This document shows, one piece after another, positions 1-11,645 of a DNA stretch of 64,000 nt (position 1 is the first letter of the stretch; each line of letters begins with the position of its first letter). A program made the translations under genes and the position numbers. The DNA comes from Halichondria panicea (taxonomy: Eukaryota > Porifera > Demospongiae > Suberitida > Halichondriidae), in assembly GCF_963675165.1 (NCBI RefSeq), contig NC_087377.1, forward strand, positions 14,318,198-14,382,197, read 5' to 3'. The notes beneath the pieces are model-generated. The model was not told where the DNA came from. It saw nothing but the letters and a program-made list of their open reading frames with translations, and ran no database searches.

Positions 1-60
1 AAAAAAGAACATAATGTAGTTTTCCAGGGTCGATTGTTCAATATTATTTTATCGTTTTAG

Positions 61-2193
61 AGTAACCGACCTGACGAGGAGAATGGTCAAACAGAACTTG
101 TGAAGCCACAAACTGACGAAGCAACCTACAACAGTTCTGAAACCAGCAATGCACCACCATTCTCCGAGGCAATGCAAGATAAAGACGCAAAGCAGGAACC
201 CAAGTACAGATTCTCTTTGGGGCCTCTCAAGTTTGGAAGGAGTGAAGATACTACTCCTATTAATTGTGCTCCTGTGACCTCACCGGTAGTTACCCTTGGA
301 CAGACGGACCTGCCAGCTGGGGTAAGTAACCAATATTTTGCGATTGGTAAATTATTATTGTTTCAGAATTCTATTAACCGACCTGACGAGAAGAATGGTC
401 AAACAGAAGTTGTGAAGCCACAAACTGACGAAACAACCTACAACAGTTCTGAAACCGGCAATGCACCACCATTCTCCGAGGCAGTGCAAGATAAAGACGC
501 AAAGCAGGAACCCAAGTACAGATTCTCTTTGGGGCCTCTCAAGTTTGGAAGGAGTGAAGATACTACTCCTATTGGTTGTGCTCCTGTGACCTCACCGGTA
601 GTTACCCCTGGACAGACGGACCTGCCAGCTGGGGTAAGTAACCAATATTTTGCGATTGGTAAATTATTATTGTTTCAGAATTCTATTAACCGACCTGACG
701 AGAAGAATGGTCAAACAGAAGTTGTGAAGCCACAAACTGACGAAGCAACCTACAACAGTTCTGAAACCAGCAATGCACCACCATTCTCCGAGGCAGTGCA
801 AGATAAAGACTCAAAGCAGGAACCCAAGTACAGATTCTCTTTGGGGCCTCTCAAGTTTGGAAGGAGTGAAGATACTACTCCTATTGGTTGTGCTCCTGTG
901 ACCTCACCGGTAGTTACCCCTGGACAGACGGACCTGCCAGCTGGGGTAAGTAACCAATATTTTGCGATTGGTAAATTATTATTGTTTCAGAATTCTATTA
1001 ACCGACCTGACGAGAAGAATGGTCAAACAGAAGTTGTGAAGCCACAAACTGACGAAGCAACCTACAACAGTTCTGAAACCAGCAATGCACCACCATTCTC
1101 CGAGGCAGTGCAAGATAAAGACTCAAAGCAGGAACCCAAGTACAGATTCTCTTTGGGGCCTCTCAAGTTTGGAAGGAGTGAAGATACTACTCCTATTGAT
1201 TGTGCTCCTGTGACCTCACCGGTAGTTACCCTTGGACAGACGGACCTGCCAGCTGGGGTAAGTAACCAATATTTTGCGATTGGTAAATTATTATTGTTTC
1301 AGAATTCTATTAACCGACCTGACGAGAAGAATGGTCAAACAGAAGTTGTGAAGCCACAAACTGACGAAGCAACCTACAACAGTTCTGAAACCGGCAATGC
1401 ACCACCATTCTCCGAGGCAGTGCAAGATAAAGATGCAAAGCAGGAACCCAAGTACAGATTCTCTTTGGGGCCTCTCAAGTTTGGAAGGAGTGAAGATACT
1501 ACTCCTATTGGTTGTGCTCCTGTGACCTCACCGGTAGTTACCCCTGGACAGACGGACCTGCCAGCTGGGGTAAGTAACCAATATTTTGCGATTGGTAAAT
1601 TATTATTGTTTCAGAATTCTATTAACCGACCTGACGAGAAGAATCGTCAAACAGAAGTTGTGAAGCCACAAACTGACGAAGCAACCTACAGCAGTTCTGA
1701 AACCGGCAATGCACCACCATTCTCCGAGGCAATGCAAGATAAAGACGCAAAGCAGGAACCCAAGTACAGATTCTCTTTGGGGCCTCTCAAGTTTGGAAGG
1801 AGTGAAGATACTACTCCTATTGATTGTGCTCCTGTGACCTCACCGGTAGTTACCCTTGGACAGACGGACCTGCCAGCTGGGGTAAGTAACCAATATTTTG
1901 CGATTGGTAAATTATTATTGTTTCAGAATTCTATTAACCGACCTGACGAGAAGAATGGTCAAACAGAAGTTGTGAAGCCACAAACTGACGAAGCAACCTA
2001 CAACAGTTCTGAAACCAGCAATGCACCACCATTCTCCGAGGCAGTGCAAGATAAAGACGCAAAGCAGGAACCCAAGTACAGATTCTCTTTGGGGCCTCTT
2101 AAGTTTGGAAGGAGTGAAGATACTACTCCAATTGGTTGTGCTCCTGTGACCTCACCAGTAGTTACCCCTGGACAGACAGACCTATCAGCTGGG
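61..2193 (+). repeat. 312-bp tandem exon+intron array, seven copies
   Basis: Donor sites recur at 322, 634, 946, 1258, 1570, 1882 and 2194, exactly 312 bp apart. Each unit is a 267-nt exon plus a 45-nt intron that starts GTAAGTAACC and ends TTGTTTCAG. Exons differ at only a few codons (for example the N, G or D after TTPI, and VTL/VTP), and the intron copies look identical. The last donor has decayed to GTAAAT. The homogeneity points to recent unequal crossing-over or gene conversion. Confidence 0.95.
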
Positions 2194-4862
2194 GTAAATC
2201 GCAGCATATTTATAATAAATTTTATTTAGAGCATAATAATGTAATTATGAAGGGTCATTATGCTGGCTAATTGTGGATTAAAATTGAAATTGCGACCTTG
2301 GTTAGTGCTGTTTCTGATTACAGAACTTCTTTTAATTAACTTCTTCCCTTACTTTCTGTTACAATACGAAATAATACTGTGAAAAAATATATCAATGTGA
2401 GGCATAATGCCTGGGTTAATTCTTTTGACTAGCATAATTATAATAGGCTAAATTGAGGCAGTATATACTCAAAACCATAATTGGAAGAAAAAAGAGCACA
2501 TAAACGATTGATCAATATTACTACAGAGTTCTGCTAACCGACCTAAAGAGGAGAATGTTCACACAGAATTTGTGAAGCCACAAACTACCTACAACACTTC
2601 GGATGCTACACCACTGTCCGTGGCAGTAATGCAAGATAAAGACGCAAAGCAGGAACCCAAGTACAGATACTCTTTGGGGCCTCTCAAGTTTGGAAGGAGC
2701 AAAGATACTACTCCAATTGGTTGTGCTCCTGTGACCTCACCGGTGGTTCCCCCTGGACAGACGGACCTGCCAGCTGGGGTAAGTGGCCAATATGGTATAT
2801 CCTGGCAAATGATGCCAGCATAATTTATGCCATAATAGGATGGCCTGTCACTATTTACTGGCATGATTGGGTTAAAATTGCGACTTTGGTCAGTTTGGTG
2901 CTATTCTCTGCTGCTTCTAACGTTTACTTCTTCTCTTACATTTAGAACACATCATTACATGCAATACTAAAGTTATATATATTTATGACGTTGCATAATG
3001 AGTTCTTTTGACAAGCATAATTTTATAATAGGCTGAATTTAGGGCAGTGTTTAAATTAAAGCAGATACCGAGATAATGCATACGTCCAAAATTACGCCTA
3101 CCCCCACTTTTGAGTGAAAGTTCCTGCATAGGCTAATTTGCCTCGAGAATACACCCACCACGAAGTGATGCATTTGTCAGTGAGCAGTTGTCAAGAAAAG
3201 GTTTAGCAGCTTCTTGTGTACGCTGGTTAGCTCTGAACATAGCTAGATAGAGCTACATGTAGATCCACCTGTTTGCAAGTATATTTACAAGAGAAATTAA
3301 GGACAATCTTCTCTGAATCTCTATATATATTGAAGACTCTGACAGTGACAAGAACAGCCTTCTGATGCAGAATAATTTATTTACTTGTACACTTTTCTTT
3401 ATACCTAGCTACTTTACCCATGCATTACCATTATTGTATCGATGTATCATTATAGCTGACAGTCCTCAGACGCAGACAGAAAATACTTCTTTTTCTTAAT
3501 GAGTGCGAGGGTGTAAAACTACACCCTTGGTAACATGCAATTAGAATGGGCGTAATCTCGGTAGAATACAGTAATAAGAAGAAAAAGGAGCGTATCATTT
3601 TCCGGAGTTGATCAATAATTATATTATTGTTATTATTAGAGTTCTGCTAACCGACTTGACGAGGAGAATGGTCAAACAGAACTTGTGAAGCTACAAACTG
3701 ACGAAGCAACGTGCACTACTCCAGTAAGTGGTGCTCCTGTGACCTCACCGATAGTTCCCCCTGGACAGACCGACCTGCCAGCTGACGTGAGTTATTAGTT
3801 GCCTTGAAATAATAATAGGACTATATACTCACTATAGAAGCGGTACTTCGTTACTGTAGAAATGTTCGTGTTTTTCATAGCAGTAATAAAATTATGTTGC
3901 AATACAGTACAACCTCGATTATCCGGACACCTTGGTTCCAGAGGCAGGCCAGATAAGTGAATATGCCGGATAATCGAATAGATAAACCACACCTTGATCC
4001 ACCCACTTTATTGATAAACAGCAGTGCCACATGGTTGTCTGTGCATGCGCAGAAGATATGCAGGCCAGTCTCCATAGTAACAGCTGTAACGCGCATGTGC
4101 ATGGGACACACCCATTTTCTAAAAGAAATTGCCAAGCCGGATAATCGAGGTTCCAGATAATGGAGGGACAGATAATCACTATAATTATATAGTGACTATT
4201 GCACAAAATAATTTTTGGTCTACCGTAGAAACATACGCTCATGGGGTCATAGCAGAGTTGTATACGCTTATATTCGAGAATGCGCCATCATTTTCGAGCC
4301 CCCACTTAGTAACCGGATGTCTCTGTGACAGAGATATAGCTAGCTTAGGATTAAGACGCCATTTAGATTGCAATAACATCTGCAATGACTAATACTAGAC
4401 TGACTGGACTTCCAAATGCACTGTGACATCCCCATTGATGTAGAAGCAGCAATTGACCAGTTTGCTAGGATGTACCCGAGATCCTACAGATCACTGTATC
4501 AAGACATAATTATTAGCTATAGCTAATAATTATGTCTTGATACTCTTACTAACACGCTATGCATGTAAAAGACACGCCATAATAAATGCGTGGGCGTAAA
4601 ATTGCGACCTCCTTTTTTCTCTGCTCTTGAGAACCCCCCTGCTTCAATCTCTAGAAACGCCCCGAATTGGAACAAAAAGGGTCCAAGTCCACCTCATCTA
4701 TGTCTCACATTCTTTCAGCATGATCAGACAATTAAGGTAACAGCGTGCCCATCAGAGGAGAATGGACACGATCACGTGCAACAAGATTTTGCTGAGCTGG
4801 CTCACATTCTTGACAATGATCTCAATGTACAGCTTGTTTTGTTAGCGTATATCAGAGACTGA
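61..4862 (+). CDS. Repeated-exon gene, 3' part (5' end outside the window)
   Basis: I read ten exons, all phase 0: 61-321, 367-633, 679-945, 991-1257, 1303-1569, 1615-1881, 1927-2193, 2527-2778, 3640-3786 and 4719-4862 (stop TGA). Together they give about 801 residues. Seven exons encode near-identical 87-89-residue repeats containing the motifs KPQTDEATYNSSET, PKYRFSLGPLKFGR and CAPVTSPVV. The next two exons are diverged and shortened (84 and 49 codons). The terminal exon encodes an unrelated acidic end containing FAELAHILDNDLNVQLVLL. No signal peptide, membrane segment or known domain is visible and I do not recognise the family. The repeats are hydrophilic, with regularly spaced Tyr and Pro, so an intracellular scaffold or receptor tail is possible. 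The reading frame also runs unbroken through the six short introns, so part of the array could be translated with introns retained. The exon model rests on splice consensus and matching phase. Confidence 0.7.
3066..3563. mobile_element. MITE-like element in an intron
   Basis: The segment begins TACCGAGAT, followed after a short gap by TTACGCC, and ends GGGCGTAATCTCGGTA. The ends are inverted copies of each other and could have a TA target duplication. It lies in the intron between the 2527-2778 and 3640-3786 exons. No coding capacity is seen. The left arm is interrupted, so the boundaries are approximate. Confidence 0.5.
3905..4180. mobile_element. Tigger/pogo-like MITE, decayed right end
   Basis: It begins CAGTACAACCTCGATTATCC and contains internal blocks also found at 17,178-17,486, including CCGGATAATCGAGGTTCC near the right side. 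The right terminal repeat is degenerate. Terminal motifs of the CCTCGATTATCCGG kind with TA duplications are known from pogo/Tigger-type elements. It lies in the last intron of the repeated-exon gene. Confidence 0.7.
4497..4542. repeat. 46-bp perfect palindrome
   Basis: Two 23-nt arms (left arm TATCAAGAC...TTAGCTA) meet with no spacer between 4519 and 4520. It lies in the last intron of the repeated-exon gene. It could be a remnant of a foldback element or extrude as a cruciform; no flanking duplication is evident. Confidence 0.9.
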
Positions 4863-5146
4863 GAGCTGACTATTTTGGACTTCCTTTAAGCTACCCCGAC
4901 ATGCAACTATTCCCATGCATCTCCATTCTGACGAGTTATCAGTGTTTAAAATTACTAGTCTAAGATTCCTGCAAATTTACAATGGTATCAGCACAATTTC
5001 TTAGAAATGTTGATACATTTAAGTATACATGCAACTACTCACCCTATTACTTACTCTCTAGGCTGTATAGGCACTGGATTTTCAAGGTTGCTGCTCCTGA
5101 GCTGGGATAGCAGCTCAAAAATACTGGCTTGAAAGCTTAAATCATA

Positions 5147-5152
5147 AATAAA
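5147..5152 (+). promoter_or_regulatory. Possible polyadenylation signal AATAAA
   Basis: A canonical AATAAA lies 285 bp after the stop codon of the repeated-exon gene. Position and match fit a 3'-end signal, but such hexamers are common in AT-rich DNA. Confidence 0.35.
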
Positions 5153-6467
5153 AGTCACTATGCGTCTGTCTTATCACTTAGCCTCGATCCCAGGCCGAGT
5201 TGTTCGCTTTTATACAGTTAGGCAAACAACTAGGCCTGGTATACTAGTTGTCTGCGCGTGCGTTGTCAATTTTTGTCGGCAAAATATTTATAATTGACAT
5301 AGAAAATTCACACAGTGAGTATACAAAAGATGCACATAGGGAGCTGCTTCACAAGGGGAGTTGCCATGCAGTTGTGCTGCAGCATGATTATAGTGACCCA
5401 GGGAAACTTAAGGATGATTAAATGCCTCAAATTATTTTTCAAGAAGGTTTAGCAGGCTTCTGGACCTCTCTGATTCTAGGCCCCTATTCGTTACTCAGAT
5501 AAATCTTGTTTGAGAAACGTATATCAGAGGGTTTAAACTCTTACCTCACACTGTCCAGTCTCGAAGTTAGTTTAGCCAAGGATACTAGGTCCCATGTGAA
5601 CAGTTTGTGTAAAAACAACCTCTCAACAAAGGCCACCTCTGTATAAAGGCCAAAACATTGTTCCCCAAAGGTGTCCATTATAGAGGGGTTCCACTTTAGT
5701 TTTAGCTTTGGACTAGAAAGCTATAGCTGGAAAGAACGTACTAAAGCTACACTGTTCCCATTAATTTTAAACTTTGAACTCCTGGTGTCCTTTTTAGCAA
5801 CAATCAACGTCAATCATTTCCCATTCCTATAGCGTTTCCCGTGCTGCATGCAGCAAATCATTTGTAAAAACAGGTATTGGGTGTGGCTGGATTGGGTTAC
5901 TACAATGGGGAAAAGGGAGGTCAGTGGGTGACAGCTTGTTTAGAAATCTGCACGTGTGATTGCAAAAATCATTCGGCAGGTAAATGGTTATTAAGTATAT
6001 GTACACCTGCAGAGGCATCAGCACCCGCTGCATGTGCTGCTTTCATTAATTCATACCAAATTTAACTGCTATTCGTCTGTTATATAGGTGAATGATGACA
6101 GTTTTGAAATTATTACTCTGCCTGGAACAGTTCAAGATCTTGTGATGGATTTACATAATTAGTTGTATAGTTATACCTGTTTATGAATGTTGTACAACAG
6201 TAGCTGTAATAATTAGTTTGGTGAATGTCACAATACTGATAATTTTGAATGTCTATCTCTATACTATTAAAAATTCCAGATGCTTTACCAGAGATAAGAG
6301 TTAAAGGGATTCGAAACAAAGATATACCCTCGAGAAAAATCCGCATTACATTGCAGTTTGCAATATATACACACATGCAGTGCAGAACAAACTACAATCA
6401 ACCTGTGCTGGCATAATTTTGAGCATAAAATTAATAGGCACATTTTTTTGGGAGCATAATCATTAAC

Positions 6468-6588
6468 CCGAGGCGCGTGGGCGGCCACGGGTTATAGTAG
6501 TCGTTTGGTTTGTTACCCGAGGCGTGCGTGGGCAGCCACGGGTATAGTAGTCGTTTGGTTTGTCTGTTTGTTTGTTTGTTTGTTTGTG
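6468..6588. repeat. Two-copy 50-bp tandem repeat plus TTTG microsatellite
   Basis: A unit containing ACCCGAGGCG, GCCACGGGT and TATAGTAGTCGTTTGGTTTG occurs twice in a row and runs into a (TTTG)n tract at about 6,553-6,588. The GC-rich part stands out against the AT-rich surroundings. Confidence 0.8.
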
Positions 6589-6605
6589 ACAGGTGAATCT
6601 ACTCA

Positions 6606-7015
6606 CCTGGATGCCACAGCACTGCGTTTACAGCATGGATAGCCTTCATACAACAAGTTATTAATTTTAATAGTGGCAGAATTTCATGTTAAACCTTCGT
6701 TGTCAAATAAAAACGAGCAAAAGCTAAGAAGCTTGTGACTGGGTCTGCTTACCTGGATGCTCTAGCACTGCGTTTACAGCATGGGTAGCCTCCACACAAT
6801 AAGTCAGTACTTCTAATAGTGGCAGCTTTCGGTGTTAAAGCTTCGTTGTCTAATAAAAGCGAGCAAAATGTAGCTTGAACAGAACTTGCACATGCGTTAC
6901 TTATAACTGAAGTGATCCTGTACCAGGTCCAGAAACAATGGAACAGGGTCACTAAAGTAGAAAGCTGTATATACCAGGAACAATATTGGAACAGGGTCAC
7001 TAAAGCAGAAAGCTT
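6606..7015. repeat. Diverged duplicate of a non-coding segment
   Basis: The blocks ACCTGGATGC and AGCACTGCGTTTACAGCATG occur near 6,606 and again near 6,751 with further flanking similarity. GGAACAGGGTCACTAAAG is also repeated at about 6,938 and 6,980. Related sequence (GCTTCTTAGCTTTTGCTCG) occurs in inverse orientation near 26,540, so this is probably a dispersed repeat. Confidence 0.65.
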
Positions 7016-8185
7016 GCTTTAGCTGACTGGGATCCATGCAGGACCTGGAGCCATACTTCTCTGAGACTCCATGCTTCTTTGCTGTGATCCTAATCCACAG
7101 TGCATATATTTATAGTACTACTACCTGTTCTCAAATGTTTCAGCATGCCTCCAGTCTGGTTTAGTTTTATTGCTCCTGAGTTGCTGTGCAAGTCTTGCAT
7201 GATGATGATAACAACATCACTATATGCACTGCATTATATCAGTCTTCTGGTTTCTTTATAATCATGTCACCAGCCGAGGGTTTGCACTTTAGTGCTCTAG
7301 TTACCTTAGTTGCCTTTTGACCTCTGAGATCAAAGAAATAGCAGTACCAATAATTATAATTATGGCACATTGCACTGTGGTCATGCAGTTCTGTATATGG
7401 CATACAGAAATTAAGTTGACCTTCCACCTCCCACCCAATCTGTCAAATTATTGTGACACACTCATGAGACATTTATGGGAAATTCACATATGCATGGTTG
7501 ATGCAGTTACTCATAATTATACTATTTCAATATTGTAATTCCAGCCACCAAAACATAACAACAATTTTGTTCATATCTACGCTGCATGCAAGTGGTCTCT
7601 ATGCTGGTTTCTATATCGTGCAGCAAAATATGGTTTTCATGGCAACAAATTAGTTATTACATGGGCATTCGGCCAATAAACTGCTTGTTGCACGAATATA
7701 GCCATGTAATAATACACATTATTATAGGCAGGGTTTGGAAGTAGTCATGCAGTATACGAATCATATAATGACTGTATAGGCTAGCGTCGAATCCAGGCAG
7801 ATTCAAATACCTTTGTTGCCCAGTGAGTGCATGGGCAGATCAAAGCATTCCAGTGCTCTGTATAATGGCTATAGGGCTTAGAAAATTATGCTAGCATAAT
7901 TTTTGAAATGATAGGGAGACTTTGCAACAAGCATATATGTAACGATTATTTATTTTTGTGACAGTGTGTCATGTGATGTGATATATAGAGGTCTTGATAT
8001 GAATAGTGAAAGTGAGCATGAAGCAAGCTGCTTTTATCTAGTTGCATCGCCTGCTATAAATAGTGTTAGTGGCCGTAGACGTCACACATATAATATATAT
8101 ATAAGGCACTTAATTGACCCTCATGCAGAGTCCGTATAGGCGGTAGACCTAATTTCATCACATCTTATAATGTAGCTAGATAGTC

Positions 8186-8250
8186 GCCTGCTTAGTGGCT
8201 AGTGCTTAGTACAGATCTATTGTTAAGCATGCACTAGCCACTAAGCAGGC
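8186..8250. repeat. 20-bp inverted repeat, 25-nt loop
   Basis: GCCTGCTTAGTGGCTAGTGC at 8186-8205 is exactly inverted at 8231-8250. It could be a short MITE or a hairpin; nothing else marks it as an RNA gene. Confidence 0.85.
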
Positions 8251-8939
8251 ATGGAGGAATATTTTCTCTTTCGGCATAGAGTTCACTTTCTGTAATGTCT
8301 ACCTCTCAGGTATGCATGGCCTGGTCCGGGCCGATTTTTTTGAAGTTGAAAAATACTAGCTAGAGACACCTCATAAATTATAATGCTATATCTACAATAA
8401 TTTTATTATGTGTTTAATTCCCACCCAATAACTCATTTGATCCCTTTTATATAGGCTACTATACCTTTCCACTATAATTATAGTTGTAGGAAGAAAACCT
8501 AGGAATTTGGAATTCACTAAAATTCCACAATTTAAAAAGGAAAAACTTGGCCAATCAGAAGAGTTTGACGTCATTGGGCAACAAGTTAGTTATTGCAGGC
8601 TCTCGTGCAACATGCCATAATTATATTGCACTGGACAGCGTAATTATGTTGCAATTAGGCATGTGCCAAATATTCAAATTTGTTCACCTATTCTTCTTCG
8701 CACTTGATCAGCTTAAATGAACTGTGTTACACCTATTATTCAACATACACAGCATGCAGCGAAATAAAACACTTATAAATTATAATTACAGTTCGGGATT
8801 AATTAATCTCGCTGTTAACTTGAGCATAAAAGAATAGCATAATCTATCAACCCCGGCTATCAATTAACTGTGCTCAGTCCAATCCATGCATGCAACTCAC
8901 TTATATAGTATAATATATATACCTATTGTACACTCTAAA

Positions 8940-9650
8940 AACAGCGGTGTGCAATGCACACCAAATATCTGGCACACCACACAATTTGGTGTGACGTGCA
9001 CCTTTGGTAGGGTGTGCCAACTTTTTGGTGTGCTACAAACACCGGCCCATGCATGTCGAATTAGATGTGTGATTTTGGTGTGGTAATTAAAAAATGGTGT
9101 GTGACTTTGGTGTGCAAAAAAATGGTGTGTGGATACACACCAACTGACAAAATGGTGTGTCAATTTAGTGTCAGTGGCGGATCCAGAGGGGGTTCTTTGG
9201 GTTCAATTGAACCCCCCTTTGAGAAAGAAGTGAGTGGGAGGCTCAAGCAACTAATTAGCAAGTTGTTCCTTTCTTACTAGCTTTCACATGCACTTCTCAC
9301 TTATCTTTAGTCCTTGTTAGTCCTGCGAAGCTTTGTCTGTGTAGTTTCAGTGACTATGAAGGCTAAAAACTCTCCAGCTTAGTGCATGCAGACTGCCTAT
9401 GAAAGTGACGACCATTTTTTAGGAAAATATTCGGTGTGTTTAATGCGCATGCTCACTGTTTCAAAGAAGTGACGACCTTTTTTTTAGGTAAAATATCACT
9501 TATCCATGTTTTTTGACCCGCTCAGAGCCCTGGAACCCCCCTTTCAAGAATCCTATAGATCCGCCACTGAGTGTGCTGGATTCACACCACTTAAATGGTG
9601 TGTGAAATATTGGTGTGCCCCACTGAAATGGTGTGATACACATGTATTTT
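8940..9650. repeat. Degenerate GGTGTG-rich minisatellite
   Basis: Irregular repeats of GGTGTG, often preceded by AAAAT or TTT and with the inverse CACACC at the left side, run from about 8,940 to 9,170 and resume at about 9,575-9,650. The gap is filled by the inverted-repeat element at 9,172-9,569. Open frames here only read the repeat and are not genes. Confidence 0.75.
9172..9569. mobile_element. Non-autonomous element with CAGTGGCGGATC ends
   Basis: The left end is CAGTGGCGGATCCAGAGGGG and the right end is the inverse, ending ATCCGCCACTG. Inner arms rich in CCCCCCTTT also pair. It sits inside the GGTGTG minisatellite, flanked by TTAGTGT on the left and AGTGTG on the right, so a short AGTGT duplication is possible. 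Ends beginning CAGTGGCG are typical of hAT-type elements, but the expected 8-bp duplication is not clear. A partial copy lies near 23,610. Confidence 0.7.
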
Positions 9651-9667
9651 TAATACACACATCTGGT

Positions 9668-9798
9668 ACCCCAGCGACGAAGTCGACCGACCAAGGCCAG
9701 TGTAACTGACAACAGGGGTACACAGACACACACCCTAGCGACGAAGTCGACCGGCCTAGGCCATGCAGTGTAACTGACAACGGGGGACACAAACACGG
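9668..9798. repeat. Two-copy 64-bp tandem repeat
   Basis: The unit contains AGCGACGAAGTCGACCG, then AGTGTAACTGACAAC, and occurs twice with small differences. The core ACGAAGTCGACCGACC is CpG-rich compared with the surroundings. Function is unknown. Confidence 0.8.
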
Positions 9799-9821
9799 AC
9801 ACACGAAAACTTTTTGACAAC

Positions 9822-9931
9822 AGGTAAAGGTATAAGCAAGGTCGCTTCATTCGTGGGTAAAATATTCGTGGTCAGGCCTTCAACCACGAAAACACGAATA
9901 TTTTTCCCCACGAAAATTACCCTCTATACGG
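9822..9931. mobile_element. Half copy of the CCGTATAGCG MITE family
   Basis: The right half of the 207-bp family (full copies at 24,726, 35,006 and 38,120) is present. It includes AAGGTCGCTTCATTCGTGGG and the right end CTATACGG followed by TA. The left half is missing. Confidence 0.8.
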
Positions 9932-10614
9932 TACTTAAACGTGGAACTAGGTATAGGCGTCTTATTGCTGAAAGAGATGATGTCTTGAGGAAACACAACT
10001 TTCTTATCTTGAGCGAGTTACCCAGAAAAAATTGTCTCGCCTATATATAAGGCATTGCACGGATAGTTTTTGAGGCTCCACAGCTGCAGAGGAGGGCGGC
10101 CTAATCAAGATATGTGTAAGTTTTAGCGGGCGGCTGGCTCATATATGGAATCCCGTAGATTACGTCCATTACGGTGATTACTAGCTTCGATAGCGGTGAA
10201 TCCTGATTACATTGCACCCATTACAATGATTCCATTACAGTGATCAGTGTATTCCAATGGTGATTATACCCATTACGGTGATTACGCTATTACACCCATT
10301 ACTCCCTCTATTGGCGCAGCCAGTCAGTTTATAATAGCAGTGGTAGCAACAGAATTGATAAAGTCTTTAGCAATAGATCAACAGCTCAGTTATTATATAA
10401 ATGGAGACCAAAGCACATGGCACAAAACATAATTATGTATATACATCGAAATAATTGCAATGTGAAACGCTAAGATTGCCAGGAAACGCACGAAAAAGCG
10501 TATAGAAGCAAGAAATTCGGTGAGTATACATAACTCCAATCCGTTACAACGTCATTCACATGACGGAAACGTCAACGAACCTGACCCCAGACTTGCATGC
10601 ATATGAGAGCGCGA

Positions 10615-10800
10615 GTCAGGGGAGGTTGGACACGATTACGTGCAACAAATTTTGCTGAGCTGGCTCATATATGCTTGACTATGACTTTAATGTAAAGTTC
10701 TAGCTTGTTTTGCTATCGTATCAGAGATTGAGAGCTGACTATTTTGGATTTCCTGGCTCCTTGGGGTGTATAGCTACCCCCGACACCCAATTATCCCCAA
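10615..10800 (+). pseudogene. Decayed copy of the terminal exon of the repeated-exon gene
   Basis: It matches 4,755-4,915 over the coding end and the 3' UTR (shared blocks GTGCAACAA, TTTTGCTGAGCTGGCTCA and GAGAGCTGACTATTTTGGA). The frame is broken by a TGA after the leucine-rich part and by small indels. No upstream exons are found near it, so it is an isolated relic of a former duplicate. Confidence 0.75.
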
Positions 10801-10847
10801 ATATCCTCTTCATATAATATTATAAGTGCCATGTATGCTGTTGTTGC

Positions 10848-10926
10848 AACCTTTAGAGAAATGACCCTACAACCCCAGCGAACCTCTGCTACAACCCTAC
10901 ACTGTCAGACACATGACTACAGCCTA
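10848..10926 (-). repeat. Inverted single copy of a repeat found at 14.0-14.43 kb
   Basis: Reading the minus strand gives GTAGTCATGTGTCTGACAGT followed by GTAGGGTTGTAGCAGAGG, the same unit that is in tandem at 14.0-14.43 kb. This copy lacks the MITE found in one of those units. Confidence 0.8.
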
Positions 10927-11119
10927 AGTGCAGAGGGCTGCTATAGCTTGCTCCAGTATATAAGTTGGCTTGGTAGCTTCAACGTATGGTTTCGAGCTGC
11001 CACCAGAACCTTTGTCCATTCAGCTTATAGACCTCGGTAATGTCCAGCAACTGCATGCATGCCCACCTATGCACTCACCACACCGGTGATCCTTCATTGA
11101 TCGTTCTGCTAGACTATTT

Positions 11120-11300
11120 GTTGGTAGGACAAGTGCATGGCAGTGTGCCGAGGTGGTTAACCTAATCTTAAGGGCAAGTCTTGGGGTAGAGTAAGGCCTG
11201 AGAATGATTGTAGCACTATAAGGAGCCAGAAGGCTGAGCTAGGTTACTTATCTACGTCCTCTAATACCCTTCAACATTATAATAATTATTGTTGGAGTAT
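11120..11300 (+). repeat. Possible tRNA-derived SINE
   Basis: The head GTGCCGAGGTGGTTAA resembles the A box region of tRNA-Ser/Leu (GGCCGAGTGGTTAA). Related sequence, rearranged, occurs at 35,870-36,110, including GGCTGAGCTAGG and CTAATACCCTTC. I see no B box, clear cloverleaf or target duplication, so a functional tRNA is unlikely. Confidence 0.35.
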
Positions 11301-11645
11301 AAATTCGATATTAACCGTTAACTGATCACCTCTCATGTGATGTATGTCATGTCTGTTCCACTTACGTTTGTCATGTGCTCTATATGTATCAGTGGAATGT
11401 TCTAAACTCTCCATGTCTATATATCTTTGTCTCCTCCTGTTCTTTTTTTAGTGTTTGTTTTTTTGTTGGTCTCTGCACCACATTGTTTAATCTTTATGAA
11501 TCTGATCAGGAGTACATGAATAGGAGTAAGCAACTACTATGTACACCATATAAATTCGTTATTATCTCACTACGTCACAAATACATGTAGTAGTGTAAAC
11601 TGTGGTTACTTTGTGTACACATGACTATGTATGGCTGCATGGTAG

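Larger units (their letters stand above)
4863..8930. other. Gene-poor intergenic stretch with repeat fragments
   Basis: I see no exon chain or recognisable protein. It contains a piece of a dispersed repeat near 4,980-5,090 (related to 45,400-45,540 and 60,140-60,260), a dispersed motif CCTCGATCCCAGGCC near 5,182 that recurs at 40.2, 48.1 and 61.5 kb, the tandem repeats at 6.5-7.0 kb and a hairpin at 8.2 kb. A piece related to the hAT-like MITE at 34,527 begins near 8,655. Confidence 0.6.

Noticed and set aside
100-2229. Single 709-codon open frame taken as one large exon
   Set aside because: Each 312-bp unit contains a consensus donor and a polypyrimidine-type acceptor 45 nt apart, the diverged downstream exons end at the same donor position, and all phases match, so separate exons are more likely. 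Retention remains possible and is listed as a finding.
8940-9850. Several 66-88-codon frames rich in Cys, His and Thr
   Set aside because: They arise from translating GGTGTG repeats and the tandem repeat at 9.7 kb in multiple frames.
11120-11200. tRNA gene
   Set aside because: Only an A-box-like head is present; no anticodon stem, B box or closing acceptor stem could be drawn.
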